64,000 bases of DNA from Streptomyces alboflavus (GTDB taxonomy: Bacteria > Actinomycetota > Actinomycetes > Streptomycetales > Streptomycetaceae). The number at the start of each line of letters is the position of its first letter. Position 1 is the first letter of the stretch. The notes below the pieces were generated by a model. The model did no database searches. It saw only the letters and a program-made list of their open reading frames with translations, and was not told the origin of the DNA. This document shows positions 7,875 through 17,195 of this stretch, piece after piece. The position numbers and the translations under genes were made by a program. Location: assembly GCF_000716675.1 (NCBI RefSeq), contig NZ_JNXT01000015.1, forward strand, positions 72,778-136,777, written 5' to 3'.

Positions 7875-9327
7875 TCACTGAAGCCGGCGGATGTCCCCGC
7901 GCACGCGGTAGAAGCCACCGGCGGCCGGGTGCAGGGCGTCCACCACATAGCGCGCCCCGGGCTGCCGTATCGCGCGCGGGAACTGCACGTTCCAGGAGCC
8001 GTCGTAGCCCTCGGACACCACGTGCACGCGCAGCCTGCCGCCGTCCTGGACGCACTCGACGACGACCGCCCCCGCCGGGACCCGGGTGACGGTGGCCACC
8101 GCGGTCGCCGTCGTGGCCGGTGCGTACGTGGGCAGGGCCGCCGCCAGCTTGACGTCCCGCGGCTGCGGCACCGTGCCCTGCTGCGCCGCGGAGATGGCCG
8201 CCTCGCTCGCGTCGACACAGACGAGCGAGCTGTCCGTCGTCACCAAGTACAGCCGCCCGTCGCGGTACTGCATCGAGAGGGCCGAGCCGCCGCCGGTGCC
8301 GAGCTTCCACAGGCGCGTGCCGTCCCGGTCGAAGCAGTACACGGACGACGCGGCGTCACCGGCGAAGACGAACCGGCCGCTCGGCGAGGTGGCGCACGAG
8401 TACACCGGGCTGTCGCAGGCGTACGTGGCCTCGACCGCGCCCGTCGCCTTCGACAGGCGCTGGACCGCGCGGTGGGCGGTGCCCGCGTACACCGCGTCGT
8501 CCTCCTGCCAGCCGAACAGGACGCCGCCGCGGGTGGGCGTGTGCCACAACTCGCCGCCGCCGTCGGGTGCGTAGGCGGTGACGCCCCCCGGTGTGGCCGT
8601 GGTAGACCGCCCGGTCGTCGGCGCGGACCATCCAGGCGTGCTCGCCCTGGCTGCGGCGCGCCCACTGGTGCTCGTCCTCGTGGTCGATGACGGTCAGGCG
8701 GCCCTCGCGGTCCGAGACGTTCAGGACGCCCTCGTGGATGTCCAGCCAGAAGATGTCGACGTCGGCGGCGATGTCGTACGCCGCGAAGGGCAGCTTCGAC
8801 GACAGGTCGTAGACGCTGCCGTCGTCGCAGCCCGCGTAGATCCAGAAGTCGTCGGCGACCAGGCACTTCACGCCGTCCGGGAGCTGGAAGCGGGCGAGGA
8901 CGCCGCCGTTGTGGTCCAGGGTGTACACATCCCCCGCCTGGTTGCCCACCCAGCAGTGGTCGTCGTCGACGTGGATGCCGAACGCCGACGAGCCGGTGCG
9001 GAAGCGCCAAAGCACCGGGGCGACGGCCCGCGCGGTGGACGGCGCCGACGCCACCTGACGCCGCGTCACCGCGCGGGGCGCGCGCAGCCCGGGCACGGCC
9101 GGGGCATACCCCTTGCGGACCTTCTCCGCGACCTTCTTCGCGGCCGCCGCCCGCGCCTTCGCCGCCGAGGCGAACGAGGTGGTCTGCGTCTGCCCGGCGG
9201 CGCCGATGCGTCCGTACCGCACCGTCACCGTCTGGTCGGCGACGGTCACTTCGTAGAACTTGTGCGCGCCCTCGCCCTCTTGCGACAGCTCCAGGTACGT
9301 CGTCGACAGCGTGGTCGCGGCAGGCAT
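7875..9327 (-). pseudogene. WGR-domain/beta-propeller protein, frameshifted
   Basis: The N-terminal part encodes a WGR domain (TTYLELSQEGEGAHKFYEV then VTVRYGRIGAAGQ). WD/PQQ-like propeller blades follow, such as CWVGNQAGDVYTLDHNGGVL and VADDFWIYAGCDDGSVYDL. The frame breaks in a run of six C residues on the given strand (8584-8589); five would restore HTGGVTAYAPDGGGELW and join the rest, which continues in another frame to the stop at 7875. The intact product would be about 483 residues. The break is a true pseudogene, a slippage site or a sequencing error. The start at 9327 has GGAGGGG six bases upstream. WGR domains bind DNA or protein in PARPs and bacterial regulators; the role here is unknown. 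Confidence 0.7.
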
Positions 9328-9440
9328 GGCAGACCCCTCCCCAGGGCGGACCCGCGGCTTCTCCGCCGGGCCCCACTGCTCACACCGTAGGAGGAGCCAC
9401 TGACAACGACCCGCCCTGGTCCGCGCGGCCGGCCCGTCGC

Positions 9441-9869
9441 TCAGCCGCCCTCGCCGGGCGGCGTGCCGCAGCTGGGGCCGCCGGGACCGTCGAACTGCAC
9501 CGAGCTGAAGAAGTCCCGGTAGGTGGGGAAGAAGTTGCCCTTGCCGGTCGGGCCGGAGGACGTCACGGCCGTGCAGCCCGCGTACCGGGCGTCCGACCAG
9601 AGGTGGATGGTCGACGCCGTGCGGTTCCAGTCCGACTTGGCGCGGTCGTCCATGCCGAGGGACGCGAGATCCGGGGTGTCTCCCCTGAGCGCGATCATGT
9701 CGCCGGTGCCGTCGAGGCCCGAGAACATGCAGTAGTGGCCGTCGGGGCACCGGTCGTACCCGTCGGAGGCGTGCGCCGTCGAGGCGGGCACCGCGGTGGC
9801 GGCAGCGGTGAGGGCCGGGCCGACCGCCCGCGCCAGGGCACGCCGACCACCCGCGACGACGCCCCTCAG
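9441..9869 (-). CDS. Secreted peptidase inhibitor I36-like protein
   Basis: The mature part begins near GYDRCPDGHYCMFSG and contains DMIALRGDTPDL, WNRTASTIHLWSD and paired cysteines, the pattern of the I36/beta-gamma-crystallin-like inhibitor family of Streptomyces. An export signal is expected and the hydrophobic stretch ARAVGPALTAAATAVPASTA fits one. No ATG, GTG or TTG gives a full signal peptide. The best candidate is a CTG at 9869, overlapping the stop of the upstream ROK gene, and a GTG at 9791 would leave almost no signal. The start is therefore uncertain although the domain call is firm. Confidence 0.65.
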   Translation of the reverse strand: MRGVVAGGRRALARAVGPALTAAATAVPASTAHASDGYDRCPDGHYCMFSGLDGTGDMIALRGDTPDLASLGMDDRAKSDWNRTASTIHLWSDARYAGCTAVTSSGPTGKGNFFPTYRDFFSSVQFDGPGGPSCGTPPGEGG

Positions 9870-11089
9870 TACCCGCCCCCCGCCACCACCCGGTCCACCT
9901 CCCGCGGCGAGAGGGCGTGCTCCACCGCGAGGATGCCCGCGCCGATCGCCGCCGCGTTCTCGCCGGTGCGGCTCGGCTCGATGCGCAGGACGTGCGTCGC
10001 GAGGGGGTGCGAGCGGCGGTACACCGCTTCCCGTACGCCCGCGAGGAGCTGGTCGTGGACCGCGGCGAGCGCGCCGCCGACCACCACCGTGTCGGGGTTG
10101 AAGAAGTTCACCAGGCCCGCGAGGACCTCGCCCACCGCCCGCCCCGCCTCCCGGACCATGCGGACCGCGTCCCGGTGGCCGGATTTCACTAGGCGTACGA
10201 CATCGCTGCCCGACGCCGCCGCGAGGCCCAGGTCCGACAGACGGCGGGCCAGGGCGGCGCCGCCCGCGACCGCCTCCAGGCAGCCGGAGTTGCCGCAGCG
10301 GCACGGTTCGTCCAGCTCACCGACGCGGATGTGGCCGATGTCGCCCGCGCTGCCCTGGGCGCCCCGGTGCAGCCTGCCGTCGGCGACGATCCCGCAGCCG
10401 ATGCCCGTGCCGACCTTGATGTAGAGCAGATAGCGGGTGTCCGGAAACGCTCGGCGCTGCTCGGCGAGCGCCATCACGTTCACGTCGTTGTCGACGAGCG
10501 CGCGCACCTGGAACCGGTCCGCGAAGAACTCCGGGATCGGGTACTGGTGCCACCCGGGCATGATCGGCGGGTCCACGGGGCGGCCGGTGGAGAACTCGAC
10601 GGGCCCGGGCACGCCCACGCCGATGGACTGGAGCGTCGAAGGATCGCGCCCGGCCTCCTTCAGGAGCGCGTGCAGGGTGCGCTCCACATGGCCGAGCACC
10701 GACTGCGGTCCGTCCGCGATCGACAGCGGATCCTCACGCAGGGCGAGCGTCTGGCCGCCGACGTCCATCAGCAGGACCCGGCAGTGCGAGGCGCCCAGAT
10801 CGACGCCCGCGACGGCGTGTTCACGGGTCCGCAGGCGCAGCTTCCGGGGCGGGCGGCCGCCCGTGGAGCTGCCGTCGGCCTCCTCCGTCACGAAGCCGTG
10901 CGCGATGAGCGCGTCCACCCGCTGCGAGACCGTCGAACGCGCGAGGCCCGTCAGGCGGGCGAGGTCCGCCCGGGTGGCGGCCGCGCCCGCGCGCAGCAGG
11001 GCGAGGACGTCCCCGGGCGAGGAGGCCACCGGCGCGGGTGAGCCGTCGGGGGACGGGGCGGACGGGGGAAGATCCGACGCTCCAGGCAT
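9866..11089 (-). CDS. ROK-family transcriptional repressor
   Basis: A 407-residue regulator with an N-terminal winged helix (TRADLARLTGLARSTVSQRV) and a C-terminal sugar-kinase-like ROK domain. VAGVDLGASHCRVLLMDVGG forms the phosphate loop. GHIRVGE with CRCGNSGCLEA gives the ROK zinc site. NagC/XylR-type ROK proteins sense a sugar and repress transport genes. The gene diverges from a sugar ABC operon that begins 165 bp away, which is its likely target. The ATG at 11089 follows AGGG; an upstream in-frame GTG at 11098 is the alternative. Confidence 0.9.
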   Translation of the reverse strand: MPGASDLPPSAPSPDGSPAPVASSPGDVLALLRAGAAATRADLARLTGLARSTVSQRVDALIAHGFVTEEADGSSTGGRPPRKLRLRTREHAVAGVDLGASHCRVLLMDVGGQTLALREDPLSIADGPQSVLGHVERTLHALLKEAGRDPSTLQSIGVGVPGPVEFSTGRPVDPPIMPGWHQYPIPEFFADRFQVRALVDNDVNVMALAEQRRAFPDTRYLLYIKVGTGIGCGIVADGRLHRGAQGSAGDIGHIRVGELDEPCRCGNSGCLEAVAGGAALARRLSDLGLAAASGSDVVRLVKSGHRDAVRMVREAGRAVGEVLAGLVNFFNPDTVVVGGALAAVHDQLLAGVREAVYRRSHPLATHVLRIEPSRTGENAAAIGAGILAVEHALSPREVDRVVAGGGY

Positions 11090-11114
11090 GCCAGTCACCC
11101 TAGGGACGACTTTC

Positions 11115-11209
11115 GCTGCTCACAAGGCCGATGATGTTTGATCGTCGACCTAAGTCGCCGTCAAATCCCGCGTAAACAAACGTGCTTGGGCCCTTGACAG
11201 GTCAAAGGG
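11115..11209. promoter_or_regulatory. Promoter and candidate ROK operators
   Basis: TTGACA at 11194-11199 and CACATT at 11217-11222 are 17 nt apart and form a good rightward promoter. The palindrome TTGAC-AG-GTCAA (11194-11205) overlaps the -35 box and extends imperfectly to CCC/GGG outside. A second dyad with TTTGA and TCAAA arms around CGAC-CTAA-GTCG lies closer to the ROK gene, at about 11137-11165. Both are plausible repressor sites. Confidence 0.5.
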
Positions 11210-11253
11210 TCCTCATCACATTGCTCTGCAGGCCGCTGCCGAAGGAGCTGAGG

Positions 11254-12888
11254 GTGCAGGCGATGCATGCGAAGCAGGCGACGCACACGATGTTGGCGAT
11301 GCACGGCGTGTCCAAGAGCTTCCTCGGCGTGCGCGTGCTGCACGGCGTCTCGCTCGACCTCGCCGCGGGCGAGGTGCACGCCCTGGTCGGGGAGAACGGC
11401 GCGGGCAAGTCCACGCTCATGAAGGTCCTCGCGGGCGAACACGTACCGGACGAAGGCGTCATCACGCTCGACGGACGCCGCCACCGCTTCAGCCACCCCG
11501 CCCAGGCCCAGGCCGCCGGGATCGGCATCATCCACCAGGAGTTCGCGCTCCTGGAGCACCGCACGGTCGCCGAGAACGTCTTCCTCGGCCGCGAGCCCAC
11601 CCGCTACGGCCTCGTCGACCGCCGCGCGATGGAGGACCGCACCGCCCGGCTCCTGGCCGACCTCGGCGAGGACGGCATCGGGCCGCGGACGTACGTGCGC
11701 GACCTGTCCGTCGCCCGGCAGCAGACCGTCGAGATCGTCAAGGCGCTCGCCTCCGACGTCCGCGTCCTCGTCATGGACGAGCCGACCGCGCCGCTCGCCG
11801 ACCACGAGGCGGGGCTGCTGCACGCCCTGGTGCGCCGCCTCGCCGCGCGCGGACTCGGCATCCTGTACATCTCGCACCGGCTGCGCGAGGTCTTCGAGCT
11901 CTCCCAGCGCGTGACCGTCCTCAAGGACGGCCGCCATGTGACGACCGTACGCACCGAGGACACGGACACCGACCGGATCGTACGGGCCATGGTGGGCCGG
12001 GAGCTGAGCGCCTACTACCCGCCGCGCGCCCGCCCCGAGGAGGTCGGCGAGACCCGCCTCGCCGTGCGCGGCGGCGGCAACGCGCGCCTGACCGGCATCG
12101 ACCTGACGCTGCGCGCGGGCGAGATCACCGGCGTCGCGGGCCTCCAGGGCGCGGGCCGCACCTCCCTCGCCCGGGCCCTGTTCGGCGCCGCGCCCTTCAC
12201 CACGGGCACCATGACCGTCGACGGGGCGGCGCTCAGGCCATCCGCGCCGCGGCAGGCCATCCGCGCCGGTGTCGCCCTCGTCACGGAGGACCGCAAGGCG
12301 GAGGGGCTCGCCCTGCGCCAGTCCGTGCGGGACAACGCCCTGCTGGTCACCCGCGCCGTCCCCGACCGCGAACGGCCACCGGCAGCGAGGGAGTTGACCG
12401 CTCTCCTGGAGAAGGTCCGCCTCCAGGCGCGCGGCGAGCACCAGGAGACCCGCTTCCTGTCCGGCGGCAACCAGCAGAAGGTCGTCATCGCCAAGTGGCT
12501 CGCCGCCCGCCCCCGCGTGCTCCTCTTCGACGAGCCGACCCGGGGTGTCGACGTGGGCGCCAAGGCGGCCATCCACACGCTGGTGCGCGACCTCGCCCGC
12601 GAAGGTCTCGCCGTCCTCATCGTCTCCTCCGAACTGCCCGAACTGATCGGCATGAGCGACCGGATCCTCGTCATGGCGGAGGGACGCGTCGCCGGTGAAC
12701 TGCCCGCCGGGGCGACGGAGGAGGAGGTCATGCGCCTCGCGACGGCCGGCTCTCAGGGCGCCGCGACGACCGGCCCGGGTGGTGCCGCCCCTGACGGCCC
12801 CACCTCCGATGGCGCCACCCCGCCCCCGCCTTCCCCGGACCCCACCCCGCCCCCCTCCACCCCGACACCGCAGGAAGGAGCGGCATGA
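11254..12888 (+). CDS. Sugar ABC transporter ATPase (RbsA/MglA type)
   Basis: A 544-residue double ATPase that powers sugar import. The first nucleotide-binding domain has Walker A GENGAGKST and Walker B VLVMDEPT. The second has GLQGAGRTS at its Walker A position, the signature SGGNQQK and Walker B LLFDEPTRG. Degeneration of one site is usual in this family. The GTG at 11254 sits six bases after GGAG. The C-terminal tail of about 50 residues is a proline/threonine-rich low-complexity extension. The stop overlaps the next gene's ATG, so translation is coupled to the permeases. Confidence 0.92.
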   Translation: MQAMHAKQATHTMLAMHGVSKSFLGVRVLHGVSLDLAAGEVHALVGENGAGKSTLMKVLAGEHVPDEGVITLDGRRHRFSHPAQAQAAGIGIIHQEFALLEHRTVAENVFLGREPTRYGLVDRRAMEDRTARLLADLGEDGIGPRTYVRDLSVARQQTVEIVKALASDVRVLVMDEPTAPLADHEAGLLHALVRRLAARGLGILYISHRLREVFELSQRVTVLKDGRHVTTVRTEDTDTDRIVRAMVGRELSAYYPPRARPEEVGETRLAVRGGGNARLTGIDLTLRAGEITGVAGLQGAGRTSLARALFGAAPFTTGTMTVDGAALRPSAPRQAIRAGVALVTEDRKAEGLALRQSVRDNALLVTRAVPDRERPPAARELTALLEKVRLQARGEHQETRFLSGGNQQKVVIAKWLAARPRVLLFDEPTRGVDVGAKAAIHTLVRDLAREGLAVLIVSSELPELIGMSDRILVMAEGRVAGELPAGATEEEVMRLATAGSQGAATTGPGGAAPDGPTSDGATPPPPSPDPTPPPSTPTPQEGAA

Positions 12889-13898
12889 CCGGCACCGCCC
12901 TCGCCCCGCGGCCCGCCGCGGCCCCGGCGAAGAGCCGCACCCCGCTCGGCCGTCATCGGCTCGCCGACCCCGCCGTCGGGGTCTGGCTCGCCGCCGCGGC
13001 CGTCACCGCGCTCGGCTGGATCGTCGTGGACGCCCGCGGCGGCGACTTCCTCACCCTCACCAACGTCGTCGGCATCCTGCAGAACAGCGTGGCCCTCGGC
13101 CTCGTCGCCGTCGGCCAGACCGCCGTCATCCTCACCGGCTCCCTCGACCTGTCGGTGGCGTACCTCATCAGCCTCGGCACCCTCGTCGCCGCCACCACGA
13201 TGGAGGACGGCTCCGTGGTCACCGGGGTCCTCGCGGTCCTCGCGCTCTCCGCGGCCGTCGGGCTCGCCAACGGGCTCATCGTCACCGGCCTGAAGGTCAA
13301 CGCCTTCATCGCGACCCTCGGCACCGCCTTCATCCTGCGCGGCTGGATCGAGGACAACTACACCGGCCCCGCGGGCAAGGTCCCCGCCTCCTTCCAGCAC
13401 CTCGGATACGACCGCATGGGCCCGGTCCCCGTCTCCCTCTTCCTGCTCCTCGCCGTCACCGTGGCACTGTGGGTGATCACCCGGCGGACCCGCTTCGGCC
13501 ATCACCTGTACGCGACCGGCGGCGACGAGCACGCGGCCCGCCTGTCCGGCGTCCGCACCCGGCGCACCGTGATCGCCGCCCATGTCCTGTGCTCGCTGTG
13601 CGTGGGCGCCGCCGCTCTGTTCCTCGCCTCGCGCCTCGGCGCCGGAGCACCGTGGGCGGGCACCGAGGCCCGCTACGACCTGGAGTCCATCGCGGCCGTC
13701 GTCCTCGGCGGCACCGTGCTCGCGGGCGGGCGCGGGGGAGTGGTCGGCACGCTCGGCGGCGTCCTCGTGCTCGCCGTCCTCGACTCCGTCTTCAACCAGC
13801 TCGGCGTCGACCCCTTCTTCAAGAACGTCGTGCGCGGCGTCGTCATCATCGCCGCTGTCGCCCTCTACGCCCGGCGCGGCGCCAGGAGGTCCGCATGA
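12885..13898 (+). CDS. Sugar ABC transporter permease 1 (RbsC type)
   Basis: A 337-residue inner-membrane permease with about eight to ten hydrophobic segments. The family motif region GQTAVILTGSLDLSVAYLI is present, as is the coupling segment ATGGDEHAARLSGVRTRR that docks on the ATPase. ATG overlaps the ATPase stop and the gene's own stop overlaps the next ATG. Confidence 0.9.
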   Translation: MTGTALAPRPAAAPAKSRTPLGRHRLADPAVGVWLAAAAVTALGWIVVDARGGDFLTLTNVVGILQNSVALGLVAVGQTAVILTGSLDLSVAYLISLGTLVAATTMEDGSVVTGVLAVLALSAAVGLANGLIVTGLKVNAFIATLGTAFILRGWIEDNYTGPAGKVPASFQHLGYDRMGPVPVSLFLLLAVTVALWVITRRTRFGHHLYATGGDEHAARLSGVRTRRTVIAAHVLCSLCVGAAALFLASRLGAGAPWAGTEARYDLESIAAVVLGGTVLAGGRGGVVGTLGGVLVLAVLDSVFNQLGVDPFFKNVVRGVVIIAAVALYARRGARRSA

Positions 13899-15001
13899 GC
13901 ACTGGCACGGCCACGGACGCGCCGCAGAAGCGGGCCCCGGCGCCCGCCACCGCCACGTACCGGACCATCGCCCGCGTCCTCGGCACCGGCGCCCCCGTCT
14001 ACGCCCTCCTGATCGTGCTCCTCGTGGCGCTCGCCGCGACCGACCCCGGCTTCTACGAACCCGACCGCTTCCTCGCCTTCGTCAAGCGCGCGGCGCCGCT
14101 GGTGATCCTCGCGGCCGGGCAGTACCTGGTCATCGTGTGCGGCGAGTTCGACCTGTCCGTCGGCGCGATCGTCACCGCCGGGGTGGTCGCGGCCGCCGAG
14201 GTCTACGGCACGTACCCGGACGCGCCCTGGGCGCTGATGACCGCCGGACTGCTGCTCGCGGGCGCCGCGGCGGGGCTCCTGAACGGGCTGATCACCACCG
14301 TGCTCCGGGTGCCGTCGTTCATCACCACGCTCGGCATGATGCTGATCCTCGAAGGCGCCGTCTTCTACTGGACCGGCGGTTCCCCGCAGGGCCGCCTCCC
14401 CGAGGACTTCCGCCGACTCGGCCGGGACACGGCGCTCGGCTGGCTGCCGTGGGCCGTGCTCGCCTGCGTCGTCGCGGGCGTCCTCGTGGTGCTCCTGATG
14501 CGCTCCGACTTCGGCCGCACGCTCGTCGCCACCGGGGACAGCGAACGCGCCGCCCGCCTCGCGGGGGTGCGGGTGCGCCGGGTCCGCGTCCTCGCGTTCG
14601 TGCTGTCCGGTGTCGCCGCCGCCCTCGCCGCCGTGCTCGTCGGGGGCTTCTCCGGGGTGTCCGCGCAGGCGGGCCGCGGCTACGAGTTCGAGGCGATCAC
14701 CGCCGTCGTGCTCGGCGGGGTCGCACTCGGCGGCGGGCGCGGCAGCGTCGTCGCCGCGATGGCGGGTGCCTTCTCGCTGCAGGCGCTGTTCACGTTCCTC
14801 AACCTCCAGGGCGTGTCCGGGGCGCTGGAGTCCACCGTCCAGGGCGTCATCGTCATCGCCGCCGTGGGGCTCGGCGCCGCCGACTTCTCCCGGCTGCGCC
14901 GCCGCGCCCACCCGCCGGGCCCGCCCACGGCCGCACCACCCGCACCGGCCACCCCATCGCGCACCCACCGGGAGGGACACCCCCATGACCCGCAACCGTA
15001 G
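13895..15001 (+). CDS. Sugar ABC transporter permease 2 (RbsC type)
   Basis: A 368-residue second permease of the ribose/galactose class. It carries GQYLVIVCGEFDLSVGAIV and the cytoplasmic loop ATGDSERAARLAGVRVRR, matching the same elements of the first permease, so the membrane channel is probably a heterodimer. The ATG follows AGGAGG and overlaps the preceding stop by four bases. The last 17 bases overlap the binding-protein gene. Confidence 0.9.
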   Translation: MSTGTATDAPQKRAPAPATATYRTIARVLGTGAPVYALLIVLLVALAATDPGFYEPDRFLAFVKRAAPLVILAAGQYLVIVCGEFDLSVGAIVTAGVVAAAEVYGTYPDAPWALMTAGLLLAGAAAGLLNGLITTVLRVPSFITTLGMMLILEGAVFYWTGGSPQGRLPEDFRRLGRDTALGWLPWAVLACVVAGVLVVLLMRSDFGRTLVATGDSERAARLAGVRVRRVRVLAFVLSGVAAALAAVLVGGFSGVSAQAGRGYEFEAITAVVLGGVALGGGRGSVVAAMAGAFSLQALFTFLNLQGVSGALESTVQGVIVIAAVGLGAADFSRLRRRAHPPGPPTAAPPAPATPSRTHREGHPHDPQP

Positions 15002-16232
15002 CCCGCGACCCCGCCGCCGCCCCACCGCACCCACGGCCGCCGCCGTCCTCGCCACCGCCCTGCTCGCCGCGCTCACCGCCTGCTCGAGCGACGCCCCCGC
15101 CGAGGCGCCCGCCGCGTCCGGGCAGAACGCCGAGCAGAAGGACGACAGCGGGGACAAGCCGTCCAAGTTCTTCGACCGGGCCGAGTACGACCGGCAGTTG
15201 ACGCTCAGCGGGCAGACCCCGAAGGGCCCGGCAGCCAGGCCCTGGGAGCAGATGCTCGCACCGAAGATGACCGACACCGCCCGGTACCGGAAGAAGGGCG
15301 AGGCCGACGACGTCGACCTGTGCTTCTCCAACGCCGGAGTGTTCAACCCCTGGCGGCAGGTCGGCCTCAAGAACATGAAGGCCGAGGTCGAACTGCACGA
15401 CGAGATCGACGACTTCACCGTCCTCGACGCCCAGGGCAAGGACGACAAGCAGATCTCCGACATCCAGGAGCTCGCCGGCAACAAGGACTGCGACGCGCTC
15501 ATCGTCTCGCCCAACACCACCGCCACCCTCACCCCCGCGGTGAAGGAGGCCTGCGGCAAGCTGCCCGTCATCGTCTTCGACCGGGGCGTGGAGACCGACT
15601 GCGCGGTCACGTTCATCAACCCCATCGGCGGCTACGGCTACGGCGCCGTCGCCGCCGACTTCCTCGTGGACGAGGTCAAGCCCAAGGGCAAGATCCTCGC
15701 GCTGCGCATCTCGCCCGGCGTCGACGTCCTCGAGACCCGCTGGTCGGCGGCGAAGCTCGCCTTCGAAAAGAGCGAACTCGACGTCGTGGACGTGAAGTTC
15801 ACCGACGGTGACCCCGCGAAGACCAAGTCCGTCGTGTCCGACGCGATCGCCCGGCACGGTGCGATCGACGGCGTGTGGATGGACTCCGGCGCCACCGCGG
15901 TGGCCGCGGTGGAGGCCTTCGAGGACTCGGGCGCCGACGTGCCGCCCCTCACGGGCGAGGACCAGCAGGACTTCCTGGAGACCTGGAAGGACAAGAAGCT
16001 CACCGCGATCGCCCCCACCTATCCCACGTTCCAGTGGCGCACCCCGGTGATCGCCGCCCTGCGGATCCTCAAGGGCGAGCAGGTGCCCAAGGAGTGGAAG
16101 CTCCCGCAGCCCACCGTCACCGAGGACAACCTCGACGACTACCTCCAGGACGGCATGCCGCCGCTGCACTACGCCATGTGCGGCTGCCAGAAGCTGCCCG
16201 GGTTCCCCGGGGCCTGGGGAGGCAAGAAGTGA
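14985..16232 (+). CDS. Sugar-binding lipoprotein
   Basis: A 415-residue periplasmic-binding-type lipoprotein. A basic N terminus and hydrophobic segment end in the lipobox LTAC, so the cysteine near residue 33 would be lipidated. The fold is of the RbsB type I class (VDLCFSNAGVFNPWRQVGLK, CDALIVSPNTTATLTPAVKE, GAIDGVWMDSGATAVAAVEA). The ligand is unknown; the neighbouring ThuA-type protein hints at a glycoside or modified sugar. GGGAGG precedes the ATG. Confidence 0.88.
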   Translation: MTRNRSPRPRRRPTAPTAAAVLATALLAALTACSSDAPAEAPAASGQNAEQKDDSGDKPSKFFDRAEYDRQLTLSGQTPKGPAARPWEQMLAPKMTDTARYRKKGEADDVDLCFSNAGVFNPWRQVGLKNMKAEVELHDEIDDFTVLDAQGKDDKQISDIQELAGNKDCDALIVSPNTTATLTPAVKEACGKLPVIVFDRGVETDCAVTFINPIGGYGYGAVAADFLVDEVKPKGKILALRISPGVDVLETRWSAAKLAFEKSELDVVDVKFTDGDPAKTKSVVSDAIARHGAIDGVWMDSGATAVAAVEAFEDSGADVPPLTGEDQQDFLETWKDKKLTAIAPTYPTFQWRTPVIAALRILKGEQVPKEWKLPQPTVTEDNLDDYLQDGMPPLHYAMCGCQKLPGFPGAWGGKK

Positions 16233-17122
16233 CGCGGCCCGCGCAGGGGGTCCCGGACGGAGGCTGGCCGCTGGGCGCCAACCCGTGGATCTGGCACTCG
16301 CCCGTCACCGCCGACGCCCTGGCCGACGTGCTGCCACGGCTTGCCGGATGGGGCTTCGACTGCGTCGAACTGCCGTTGGAGCAGCCCGGCGACTGGGAGC
16401 CCACGGCTGTCGCCAAGCTCCTCGACACCACCGGCCCGGCACCCGCCGCCGTCATCGCCGTCATGCCGCCAGGACGCGACCTCGTGCGCGCCGGCTCGGC
16501 GGCGGTGCGGGCCGCCCAGGACTACCTGCGCCACTGTGTCGACGCCGCCCACGAGATCGCCGCGCCGGTGGTCGCGGGTCCGGTGTACGCGGCCGTGGGC
16601 CGCACCTGGCGGATGGACGCCGTCGAACGGGCGGCCGCGTACGAGGAGTGGCGCGAGCACATCGCGCCGGTCGTCGAGCACGCCGCGCAGGCCGCCGTCC
16701 GCCTGGCCGTCGAACCCCTCAACCGTTACGAGACGAGCCTCCTGAACACCGTCGCGCAGACCCTTGACGCCCTCGAAGGCCTGCCTGCGGACGGCATCGG
16801 CATCGCCCTGGACGCATATCACCAGAACATCGAGGAGCGCTCCCTGCCCGCGGCCGTGGCGGCGGCCGGGCACCGGATCGTCCACGTCCAGGTGTGTGCC
16901 AACGACCGCGGCACTCCCGGCGCCGACCACCTCGACTGGGCGGGCTTTCTCGGCGCGCTGCGCGCGGTCGGCTACCGGGGCGCGCTGTGCGTCGAGTCGT
17001 TCACCGCGCACAACGACGCCATCGCGGTCGCCGCCTCCGTGTGGCGCTCTCTCGCCCCGAGCCAGGACGCCCTCGCGACCGACGGCCTGAGCTTCCTGCG
17101 CCGCACCGTCGCGGCCCTGTGA
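16229..17122 (+). CDS. Sugar isomerase/epimerase (xylose isomerase-like TIM barrel)
   Basis: A 297-residue TIM-barrel enzyme of the IolE/xylose isomerase-like family. Characteristic segments are FDCVELPLEQPGDW, VVAGPVYAAVGR, VRLAVEPLNRYETSLLN, IGIALDAYHQNIEE and HVQVCANDRGTPG, and the Glu, Asp, His and Glu positions of the divalent-metal site are present. It would isomerise or epimerise the imported (possibly 3-keto) sugar in the cytoplasm. The GTG start overlaps the binding-protein stop and follows GGGGAGG. Confidence 0.88.
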   Translation: MTRPAQGVPDGGWPLGANPWIWHSPVTADALADVLPRLAGWGFDCVELPLEQPGDWEPTAVAKLLDTTGPAPAAVIAVMPPGRDLVRAGSAAVRAAQDYLRHCVDAAHEIAAPVVAGPVYAAVGRTWRMDAVERAAAYEEWREHIAPVVEHAAQAAVRLAVEPLNRYETSLLNTVAQTLDALEGLPADGIGIALDAYHQNIEERSLPAAVAAAGHRIVHVQVCANDRGTPGADHLDWAGFLGALRAVGYRGALCVESFTAHNDAIAVAASVWRSLAPSQDALATDGLSFLRRTVAAL

Positions 17123-17195
17123 ACCGGGCCCCCGGGCCCCCGCACTTCCGGCATCCGGCACCCGCACCCTCCGACCCCACAGAGAGGACCACCTC

